From positions 115,989,973 through 116,053,972 of the forward strand of contig CM054180.1 of assembly GCA_028829895.1 (NCBI GenBank): DNA of 64,000 bases, written 5' to 3'. The stretch comes from Sinotaia quadrata (Eukaryota; Mollusca; Gastropoda; Architaenioglossa; Viviparidae). Position numbers and translations under genes: made by a program. Below are positions 48,901-60,900 of the stretch, piece by piece; the first letter of the stretch is position 1; each line of letters opens with the position of its first letter. The notes under the pieces are model-generated. The model was not told the origin of the DNA and made no database searches. It saw only the letters and a list, made by a program, of their open reading frames with translations.

Positions 48901-51900
48901 GAGGGGTGCATTCACGCTAACTACCATTTATCGTGACCACCCACTCCACAAGACGTTACATGTTAATACAGAAGAACCTTGACATTTGACTTTTCACGAC
49001 TGACCAATTCAAATGTCTGACTGTTATAAATTACAAACATTTCCCAAAATTCAAATGGCCATTCACCAACTTTTGTGACCATGAAAATTTGTTAAAGTTG
49101 CAAAAATGATACTTGTAGAATGAAGTTTGAGTATTTTGTTCAGACAAATAATTTATTCACCTATACTACATTAGTAGTCAAAACACACATATATATTGTA
49201 AGCCCAGCACCTTTACAATTGTAACATGTATATGAATGTGGGTGTTACTGTCGGGAATCCATGGTTATAAAAGAACAGTTAAAAGATTATATGGAAATCA
49301 CAGACATGAAATTAAATTATGAATATTTTATTTATATCCTTTTCAATGAGACAAAGGGCACTGCAAAATAACTTGATTGCTAGCTATGTTTTGTTCTAAG
49401 GTCACTGCAAAATAACTTGATTGCTATCTGTGTCTTGTTCTAAGGTCACTGCAAAATAACTTGATTGCTAGCTGTGTCTTGTTCTAAGGTCACTGCAAAA
49501 TAACCTGATTGCTAGCTGTGTCTTGTTCTAAAGTCACTGCAAAATAACCTGATTGCTAATGATGTCTTGTTCTAAGGTCACTGCAAAATAACTTGATTGC
49601 TAGCGATGTCTTGTTCTATTGTCAACAAAAGGGCTAAAGCTTAAAAATGGTTACAAACAATGGCAATTACAAATCTTTTGTAATAATCATAACCTCTCCC
49701 GCTACTGTAGGAATAAAATCCAATCCAGGAGGCTACATTCAATACTGAAATGTGATGTGTATACTTGTACTAACCAGCCCAATAGGCTACATTCAAGACT
49801 AAAATGTGATGTGTATACTTGTACTAACCAGTCCAGTAGGTAACATTCAAGACTGAAATGTGATGTGTATACTTGTACTAACTAGTCCAATAGGCTACAT
49901 TCAAGACTGAAATGTGATGTGTATACTTGTACTAACCAGCCCAATAGGCTACATTCAAGACTAAAATGTGATGTGTATACTTGTACTAACTAGTCCAATA
50001 GGCCACATTCAAGACTGAAATGTGATGTGTATACTTGTACTAACTAGTCCAATAGGCCACATTCAAGACTGAAATGTGATGTGTATACTTGTACTAACTA
50101 GTCCAATAGGTCACATTCAAGACTGAAATGTGATGTGTATACTTGTTCTAACTAGCTAACCAGTCCAATAGGCTATGTTCAAGACTGAAATGTGTATACT
50201 TGTAGTACTAAAAGAAGAAAAAAACCTATTTTTTGTATGTTTTTAAAGAAAATATACTGAAGATTGTTAGCTTGGAATCATGTTGTATTCACACTCATAA
50301 AGTTCTTTCAATTTTGTAAACAGAAGAAAGGTAGTGACACGCTCTGCTTAGAGGATGTATCTCTCCACTGTAACAAATGAATATGAAACCTTGTAGAAAA
50401 AATAACTCAGATAGATGACTATTTCAAATATGACTACATTCTCAAGAAACAACCCTGCAAATAATAGGGGGTGTCTGTTTAATTAGCATAATAAATTAAT
50501 TGATGCCTATGTGTTTATTAAAAAAATAAAAAATATAATAGAACAAGAAATTTATATTAAATTACATTATTATTTTTATAAACAAACCTGTATACTCTTT
50601 CTCGGGTTTAGTTTTCCTTTTGATTCCTGAAAAAAAAAAAAGATAATTGACATAAATCATCAGATTTAAGTTATTGCCTGATAAATAATTATTTGCATGA
50701 CATCTGGAGTTAGACCTACCATGCATACACATCAAAAAGATGAACCCCAAACTGACAAAAGTGAGCATGCTACATTTAAACAGAGAAATCTTAAAAAAAG
50801 AAATAGAATATTATAGTCAAAGAAATTTCAGGCACACTTTCAACCACTCTTAGATCCTGGCTGTTGCTATGGATGCAAACTGGTAAATTACACTGTAGCA
50901 GGTTAAAGTGGAAAACTAATATTATCAAAAATGTCCTGACACAGTAGTCTTCACGTTTCAGGGATGAATGACCAAATTGTTCAAACGTGTACCTTTATTG
51001 ATTTTTTCTCGAAAACTGCGGAAGAAACCAGAGCTGCTTTTCTTGCTGGACCTGTCACTGTCTTCACCATCCTGGAATTCCTAAAATTTCCACAAGATGA
51101 TATGAATACTTCCACATGCTGGTTTTATTACTATTATCGAATTCTATCACCAGAATAAACAGCTGTAGTAATTAGATCTGAGTGAAATTATTTTATGATT
51201 ATATATTATGATTGAATTTATGCATATTTATTTTAATGCAAACATTAAATTTTGTTTAATTTTTTTCCAATAAATTTACTTTGACCTTCCTCACTTAACT
51301 TTGAATAATGATAAATAATTTTTTTTTAAAATTAAGCAATAATGTTTTCATGGAAGTCAGAAATATTAAAAGATTGCCTCTTAGATTTGTGTTCATAATC
51401 ATAATGGTTTTTAAGTTTCAAATATCTGGCAAAGACATAGAAGACTTGGCAATAGAACAAAAATGTGGTCAGACATCTCAATATGAGCAATTCATAAACA
51501 GAGTAGCTATTTTAGCAATAAATTGTGATTCAAATATAATTTATATCAATATTAAAGAGAAGATAAAGAGACAATTGTCTTTCTTAAAAGGGGAAAAATG
51601 TTATTGTGATTTAATTATAATTTATATCAATATTAATAGAAGATAAAGTAATAATTGTATTTCTTAAAGTATGCCATACCCTGTCAAATGCCTTCTTAAA
51701 ATCTACAAAGACACGATAAAGGTCTTGTTGGTGCTGAAGGTACTTCTCAAATAGCAGTCTCAGATTAAAAATCTGTTCAGTTGTGCTTTGCCCTGGTCTG
51801 AAGTCTGCCTGTTCTTCAGCTAGGATTTCCTCTGCCTGCGGCTTCAGTCTGTTTAATATGAACATTAGCATAACTTTGTTTGGGTGGCATGTAAGACTTA

Positions 51901-54900
51901 TCATATGATAGTTCTGACATTGCTGCAAATTGCTTTTTTTGGGGAGCATTATTATGAGTGACTCAGTCCATGGTGTTGGCCATTCCCCTGTCTGCCAGAT
52001 CTTATTGCAGATTGTTAGTAGGGTGCTGATCATGGCTTCTCCCCCTTCTTTTACTAATTCTGCAGGGATGTTGTCTATTCCTGCTGCCTTTCCTTTTTCA
52101 TTGATTTCACTGCAGTCTCTATTTCTTCTCGGAGGATGGGTTAATTGTCAGTGTTGGTCACTGGTGGGGTGTTGAGTATGTCTGGATCCCCTGTATGTAT
52201 GTGGTTGTATAGGTCTGAGCAGTATTCTGTAAATCTCTTAAGAATGCCTTAGTCTTCTGTAAGACAATTCCCTCTATTATCTTGAATGATGAAGGAACGT
52301 CCTTGTTGTACACTGGTCAGGTCTTTCACCAGTTGGTATACTTTTTTGCTATTATTTTTCTTCAGATTATTTTCTATATCTTTACACTGGTCTTCAATCC
52401 ATGTCTCCTTTGCCCCTTTCATGATTTTCTTGATAATCTGACTCATTTCCCTGTATTGTTTTGTTGTATTGTATTGTGTATTGTTCCCTGCCAATGCTTA
52501 AAGTAAGCCAATTACATGGAACAAAAGAAAATAACTCCACTGCATACAGCCCGTTCCCATGAAAGTATAGGAGACTGCCAGCTTCTCCAGACCAATTGTG
52601 TGCAAAGATGTTTCTTTTTGAGACTAAACCTTATACCCCAGGGTCAGTCAATTCCCATGGTCATGTAAATGCTAAAGAGCATTTTATTATTAATTTATTA
52701 TAGCATTTTACTTGATGTATCTTATAGTTTTGTGTTGTACTTTATTATGATAGATGTACGTATCCCAGTGCTGCAGTTTGAAGCTTTTGCCTAACAACCT
52801 TTTTGTAAACTTATTAAATTTTCCTATTATGGCTCAGTATAATTTTTCTTATAAAAGATTTAAATTCATTTTAAACTTCATCACTCCTACAGCTCAATGT
52901 ACAAGTGTGCTGCACTTTCTTATTCAGACAGAATGCAGCTGGATAGTACAAGATAAGTTAAAGACATTCAATAAACATGTAAAATACCTAACAGTTATCA
53001 ATAGTATAAAGTGCTTACAACCAAGTATTGATAGACAGAAGAAACAAAGAAACAAACAACTCACCAGAACTACAATCATAAACAGTAAATGTTGTTTACA
53101 AAAACAACAACCAATGACTGTTTTGGGGAATTCAGTTTGCACCATGACTAACCTTCTCTTCTGACCGTAGAGCAACATTGTGTGCCACTGAAATAGTTGC
53201 TGACACTCCCTTTTGCTGGTGACCCTTATCTTCCTCCTCTGTCACTTCCTTCTCACCCCCCACAGCTTCTTCAGCAGTCTTCATTAAAACTGAATCTTTA
53301 AATGCCAGATCATCTTCACATAACAATTCGATTGCACTATCCACTGAGCGCGAAGAAATGCTGGCCAAATTGTCTCCTGTGGCTGAAACAACGCCAAAAG
53401 CATCTTTCAATGTCTCTACACTGCGGTTATTGTTGTTTTCATTCAGAGGAGTGCTTCCCTCCCCTTCTGCAGCAAAGGGATCAAACAAGCTCAGGGCTGC
53501 AGACAGACGGTTCTCATCAATTCGTGTATTTTGCTGCTCGGCCAGTGTAAGAGGTTCTGCCTGATCAACATCAATTAATGGGAACGTAGATTCTATGGTG
53601 GGACTTGGACTTTTGAAATCATCTGTGATTTCTATTTGTGGATTTCCACTATCCTGCGAGTCTCGATCTTTGCTGGCCGTTTCTTGCTGTTTTCCATGCC
53701 GCTGATCATGCCTCCTTTCCAGAGCACGATGCCGTGGTGGTATTGGTGGTGGGGCTGAGGAAATGGGTGTTCCAGGATGCACTGGGATAAAACCCACTGT
53801 CTCTGTAGCTGGAACACTGCTTAGCTGTGCTTTATCTGAACCTGAGGTGCTCAGATTGTGGTACTGGTTACTGTTATGGATCCAGACATTAATGGAAGGA
53901 CTTATTGTTGTCTGTGGCAAATCTCTCAAGTTCCCTGCAATCATCGAATGATGCTGCTGTTGTTGAAGAATTGGAGATTTTTCACTTTGGGGTGGGGGTT
54001 GAGAATGGTGCCGATCTGAAGCTCCTGTGCCATCAGCATGTTTATCTTTCCATACTCTTCGAACTACATGCTGAGGCTCTGATGTCAAGAACTGCCTTCC
54101 ATCGTGCTTGTTTCCATGACTAGAAACACGATGAAACTGTGGCGGATGGAGAGACTGGGAATTATGGAATGTGTGCTGAGCTACAGGGTGATTCGATGAG
54201 GAAGATATGGCAGATTTTCTTGGTGGTTCTGCAGAATCATCACCTCTGTGCCTGAAACTTTCAGCTGCAGACTGGAACACATCACCAAAGTCCATGCTGT
54301 TGTCTCCACGAGCATTGAAGGCAGCACCACCAACAGCTCCAAGAGCCTCCAAACTACTGTCATCTGCTATCAATCACATAAACATCATCTGTCATTAGTG
54401 AGGAAATATCATCAGTAATTTTGAGAAATATTATCAAATTTTGAGAAAATGCCCTAAATCATTAGTGAGAGAGTCATCTGTGATTTAGTGTGAAAATGTC
54501 ATCAGTGATTATTTTGAAAATTACATTATAACTATAATAATATTTTAATAATTATTAATGCAATAAAAACATATCAACTGAACTCAAGGGTAACTAATAA
54601 TGGCTTATAGACAGAATAACTTTTGCCTGTAAAACTGTTAATAATGTAATGCCAATTTAATTATGGATTTAAAAGGAACAACAAATACTTCATCTACTCT
54701 CCTGTTTAATCTTACATTCACAGTCTATTAAATCATTCACAAGTGGATTTTATTCTGGTGGAAAAAAATAAAATAAAATTTATGTGTAAAGAAAAACTTT
54801 TGCAAAGTTTTTTTTTTTTTTAACTCTTAGAAAAAAGGCAGAATGGTTTATGTTCATTATTGTATTGAGTATTTTCACAACTATCATTATATTTATTTTG

Positions 54901-57900
54901 TTTATTTAAAAGAGAAGTACTCTTGGTATTTAACCCTTCACTGTCCAAGGCATGTATACCACAAGTCTTTAAAAATGCAGCTCATTCTGCAAAGTGCATA
55001 CAATGTCTTTTAAATAAACAGAAATGGATCAATGTGGGAAATTGTTCTAACTTCTCTTTCCTCAAAAACAATGTCAGCAACAATCCTTGTACTAGTTTCA
55101 ATAAATTCTGTATCTTGGTATACTACAATTAGATTAGAGTGAATTTTTAGTAGCAAAAAAAGAAAAAAGCCCACTTCTGCCAGTATGCACTTCTGCTTGG
55201 CATAGCAATGGATGCACCATGTAACCAACATATAAATGATCAAATGCTAAAAACTCTTTAAGTGTTAAAGATGGATTTGATAAGCTACCTATCAAAACTG
55301 TTAGCAATACATCTCTAGCAAATATTTCAGCAACTGTCAGTAACGACAATTGTCCCACATCACACAATAGTAACTGTGCCATGGGTTGAGTAAAACAGAT
55401 AAGGGAAGTGTTGTGTTGGTGAGGTGGGTAGGGGTGCAGCAATGCACAATGTAGGGATTATGTGAAATTCTTATATGACTGTAAATGTTGGTTGATGTAG
55501 AATAGAGAAAATGTTTACAACACCAAAATATCCGCCAAGCGAGAGACAAGTGGTGTCTGTTGGAGGATCATTAATAAAATAAAATTAATATTCTCGTCTC
55601 TTGAAATTACTTATGAAAGATTAATTAATAAAAATAGTCCTTTTCATTAAGTGGTATGCCGTGTCACAATACCCTTATTTGTCTTCAGATAATAGATTTT
55701 AAAATTTACAAAAATATTAAAACTGGTGACCAATGGAATTACAATTTTTAATCTGTCCTGGCAGTAAAGGAATTCAATATACATAGTAAACTAATTAAGC
55801 CACTGATATATTAATTTCAGCTGTTGCAATAGGAAATTAGGTCACAAATTAATTTCAGCTGTTGCAATAGGAAATTAGGTCACAAATTAATTTCAGCTGT
55901 TGCAAAAGGAAATTAGGTCACAAATTAATTTCAGCTGTTGCAATAGGAAATTAGATCACTGTATATTAATTTCAGAGGCTGGAAAAGGAAATTAGATCAC
56001 TGTATATTAATCTCAGAGGTTGCAAAAGGAAATTAGATCACTGTATATTAATCTCAGAGGTTGCAAAAGGAAATTAGATCACTCTATATTAATCTCAGAG
56101 CTTTTTGCAAAAGGAAAATGTAAAATAGTATTTCACTACAGATTTTTAAAAAGACAACAATTCATTTTTTTACCAAGGCAAACTTCTACAGACTATGATT
56201 CCTACCAAGTAAAAATCTAGTCTATAAATACAACAAACCATATGCTTTATTTATCATCATTTGAAATGAATGTCAACAACTACATTCAAGACTTTTATCA
56301 CATTCTTATATTGTTTGACTACTGGATTAGAAGTCACATTGCACAGAAATCTCTCAATATATCCTCTTCTCCCTCTTGATACTATAATAGATACAGTCCT
56401 AACTCTGCAATTATACAGTACATTTCACACTACCCTACAACCTCAAAGTACAGTACAATTCACAATGTCCTATAAATTGTAGTCGCAAGGTACAGTACAT
56501 TTCACACTACCCTAAAACTACAATCATGAAGTATAGCACATTTCACATTGCCCTAAAGCTACAATCACAAAATATAGCACATTTCACATTGCCCTAAAGC
56601 TACAATCACAAAATATAGCACACTTTACATTGCCCTAAAGCTACAATCACAAAATATAGCACACTTCACATTGCCCTAAAGCTACAATCACAAAGCACAA
56701 TACATTTCACATTGCAAGGTTGAATCCAACCCTTTAGAGATCTGTATTCTTACTGTATTTATGGATGAAATGCAATGAAAAGGTTATGTGCTGGGAGACA
56801 CTGCTTTAGTAATGAACTGAAAATGTCATCTTTGCAAAATGTTTGTACTTACAGTATAACTGCTAGAGAACTCATCTTAGCTGATCTTTAAAAAATAAAT
56901 TGGATGCCAAATTATTATTGTAGTAAATAGCAAAAGTATATTTTAAGTAAATACTTGGCAAATATGATGGTTTCAATTCTGTAAAGTAGAGCAACCTTAC
57001 AAATAACTTTTTCATATGCATTGCATTTCATCAAATGATTAAAAAAATAATAAAATAAATATATTACATTATGTACTGACATAGCATTTGGTGTCAAACG
57101 ATATGATTTCATCCCTGCTAATTTGCAAATACAGAATGCATAAACAATTTTTTAAAAGTCCTTTCATTCATATTTGCTTATTCTGAATAGAACTTTTACC
57201 AGACAAAAAAAAAATGATGGGATCTTAGTGTATTTTCTTTCTACCAATGCAACAAGAATTTCAATTCTGCAAAACTTTAAAGAACTCACCTCCTCCCATA
57301 TCTTCTGGTGCCATGTCCTCAACTATGCTGCTGACTTCATCCTGAATTTATTACAAGTTGTTTCCATATTGATTAGTATATAATGGTAACACTCCGTATA
57401 CTATTACAAATGAGCATATCACATACAACTTATAAAGTAGAATACTGTTGTGTTATTTTTTAGTTTTTGTATTACTGTGCTTATGTGCATCAGCAATTTT
57501 GTCTTGTTTCATTTCTCTAATCAAATAAAGCAAAAAATCGCCTATAAGTGAAAAGAAAAAGGCAAAAAAACAAATCACAATATTTTTTTTTTTAATAATA
57601 AAAGTTGGTAATTAACATACCCAACCAGGGAAATTCTATTTAGATACCAAGAATGTGTCTAATCATGTAAATCATTATTTCAATAAGGAATAAAGTGAAC
57701 TGAGACATCAATAAATTTAAAAAAAAAGAAAATTTAACTGAATATTATTCACTTAATTATTAACTTCTATCCCATTTTAAACATAAATAAAATAAATATA
57801 AATAAAAATGAATAGCATATAAAAAGTATATAAAATTAGTCTACTATTATGAAATAAAATTTTCGGTTCTATTTAAATATTATTTCCAACTTGTCAAGAA

Positions 57901-60900
57901 TATGATGAAAAATTAATTTAAGAACACTTAGTGAAACATTTCTATATACATATACTGAATTGAGCTTGAACTTGTAAGAATAAATAAACTATAAAAACCA
58001 CCACCCATCCATCCAAATAGCAAACCATCCAGCTAGCCACCAACCAAACAACAAGCAACAACAAAAAAAATACATGAATAAATTTATTCCAGACAGACCT
58101 GGTCATCCAGCTCTTTCAAAAGTTCAGAATTTTTCTCATCAGTGTCACTCGCCAGCACGTCTGTGCTCCAAGCATCACTCGCAGTCTCTGAAATTTCTGA
58201 GACTGGCTGAAAAAAAATGTGTTGGGATTAGTTAGTTACAACTATATCTGAGTGCTCCAAATCAGAATTTCTGGTAGCCTATCTTGGGATGCTGCACTAT
58301 AAAAGCAAGGAGCTGAAATGAAATACTGAAATAAACAGTAGTTAAATCTGAAAGTAACAAAACTGTGTTGGCAGTAATATGACTAAAATATTTTCATAGC
58401 ATTTTATTTAAAAGGGGTGAAGTGAGATATTTCTTTAAAAATCAAGGACCTCAAGTAATTCAAGGGTTTATAGGCAATTTCAAGTGGTTTTTAAAAAATT
58501 CAAATACTTTTCAAGATGGCTCTCATTTTTCAAATGCTTTTTAAGGTTGCTACAAACCCTGGATAAAGATTTATAATATTCTTAACAATGGATGAGTGAA
58601 ACATTTATTCACTGATCCATCCATGTAGATGTAAAACAAGTGGCTAAATAAATTGCAAACAGAATCCAAAAGTACTATCTTAATAAAATCAATACATCCA
58701 AAGGTTTCTCTTTAACAAATTAGGTTAATCAAAGGAAAGTAACACGAAAACCACTGAATATGTTTCTCAGACAAACAAACAAATCAAAGAAAGTATTTAA
58801 GATCATTTATAAACATGGAACTAGACAGTATAGTAAACATACTTCTTGATCAGAAGGACCAAGCAAGAAAGGCCGAGACATTTCCTCTGCCACTTCCTCC
58901 AGTCTCTCAAGCTGGTTCTGATCTGGTGGCTCAGAATCGCTTGCCAAAACATCTGTACTCCAGGTATCACTGACAGTAGATTTAATTTCATCTCCTGCAT
59001 AAAAAAACCCACAATTTCACCTACAATATTTCTATTTCTCGGAAATCAAACACCTTTTGATGGTTAACAAGATTCAAATTTTTTTTTATACTGTGTTTTA
59101 AAAATATCTTTGAGAATAAATTAACAAGTGGTAAAATTAAAAAAAAGACTAAAATAGAATGCATTCATATAAAAGTCAGGGCTGAGAAATTTCCATGGAT
59201 TTGCAGCTTTTCTATGGGAGTAGGGTTGACTCTGCCAATTTTATTCTGATTTTCCATGAAAAACAATCATCTTGAAAATCATTAAGCTGTGGCTGATGTG
59301 TCCACATACAAATGTCAGACTGGACTAAATTGTGGATTGCAAATCACCATGGCATTTTAAAACAATGTTGTGGGCTATAGGCCAAGGTCATGAGAGAAAA
59401 GCCGGAGAAGAAAGACTGTCCACGTTTATGTGGCTCCAGGCTTTGCAAACTGTCTGCTATGTTGAAAAGAAATGAAATATGCTGCCAGAGATCGAGTTGC
59501 AATTGAAGACCATACACACTCAACGAAGCAAAGTAACAATATAAAAGTATTAAATACTAGCGTGAGAACACTACCAGAGGAGATCTCACTCCTATGTCAC
59601 TTTAGTTAAAAAGCATTAAACTGATTGGCTAAATTTGCAGAGGTAGTGGAAGGACTAGAAGAGTGTATCTTTCCCCTTAAACAAACCTAAATGCTGGCCA
59701 AAGGTATCTATGGAATTGGTCCGTCCTGGCTGATGAATTTTATACAGCATGCATTTAATGCCAGAATGGCTTAATTGTTAGAGCAGTTACTACAAAAGTG
59801 GAAAGTTCTTAACTATTTCTCTGAGCATTTTCAGTTGAGAAAACTGTCAATAAAGTGAATTTGTTCTGTTCACTACTATTTCATAAGGTAGTTGAGTTCA
59901 TTTGATGAAAAGACCTACCAGTTATGAACTAGTTTTGTATATGCTTGCTGTGTTTTGGGAAGATATGGAGCTGGCATTGAGAGTTAGTTCCCAGAAGTTA
60001 CAGCACAAATTAATGGGAAAAATTAGCTTCACTTTTGAGTGAACACTCTTTTTTTTTTTTTTATGTGTGTTTGATTCTTATATTTAATATTAAGTAGGTA
60101 TCATAAAAAATGAAATTAATAATTTTTGTTTGCAATTTCAAGTACCTCTCTGACTCCCAAAATGCATCAAATTGCACAGATTTTGATGTAGGTTGTAAAT
60201 TTTTTCTGGGGAAGCATGACCCTAGCCCCCCTACCTTCCTTTTCTTTTCATAAGAACCAATTCCTAGCCTGAAAAAAACAAGAACACAAGAACAATATAA
60301 GAGTCCTTACTCTCTAGATCAAACTTTCCAAACCGATCTGTCACATCAACCCGGTTCTGTTTGTGCACAGTTTCAGGCACTGGCACTGGCAACCCAGCTG
60401 CTCCACGATTCTCCTCTATGCTGCCAGCCTGAGACAGTGGCGTGTCCCGGCCACTGATACTGGGAGATCCACGGCCACTCACGTTAGCAGACATCATGTC
60501 TGAGAAATTGTCCAGCTCGTTCTCGTCCACCGAGTGGCTTGAGGCAGCCTCAGAGACTGCTTCCTGACAGTCGCTAGTGTTACCTGCAGAAAATAAAATG
60601 GCAAAATGAGTCTGCAGTCATGAAAAAATTCAAAAAAAAAAGAAAGGCCAGAAGTTACAAATAAAATAAAACGAAGCTGATCAGGTGTTGAGAATAACTT
60701 TTCTTTATATTCTTTACAATGACTAGCTAATGACTAATGTTAGCTGGCTTACATTAGTTGTAAATACAAAATACCAAGACCAAAACATCATTATACAAAG
60801 ATCGTGTCTTTGGATAAAAAAGATTCTTGCCTATGGATTCCTGATCGTGAGATAAAGAAAACCGTGTCCTCTTTTCTTGAATCTCAACTCCAGGACCAGC

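Noticed and set aside
51308..51646. 112-codon plus-strand frame
   Set aside because: Lies in AT-rich intron and in the 80-bp duplication beside the LINE fragment. Low-complexity Ile/Asn/Lys content.
52754..53164. 136-codon plus-strand frame antisense to the GAPVD1 large exon boundary
   Set aside because: No homology signal, runs into the antisense of a proven exon, and no splice or promoter context.
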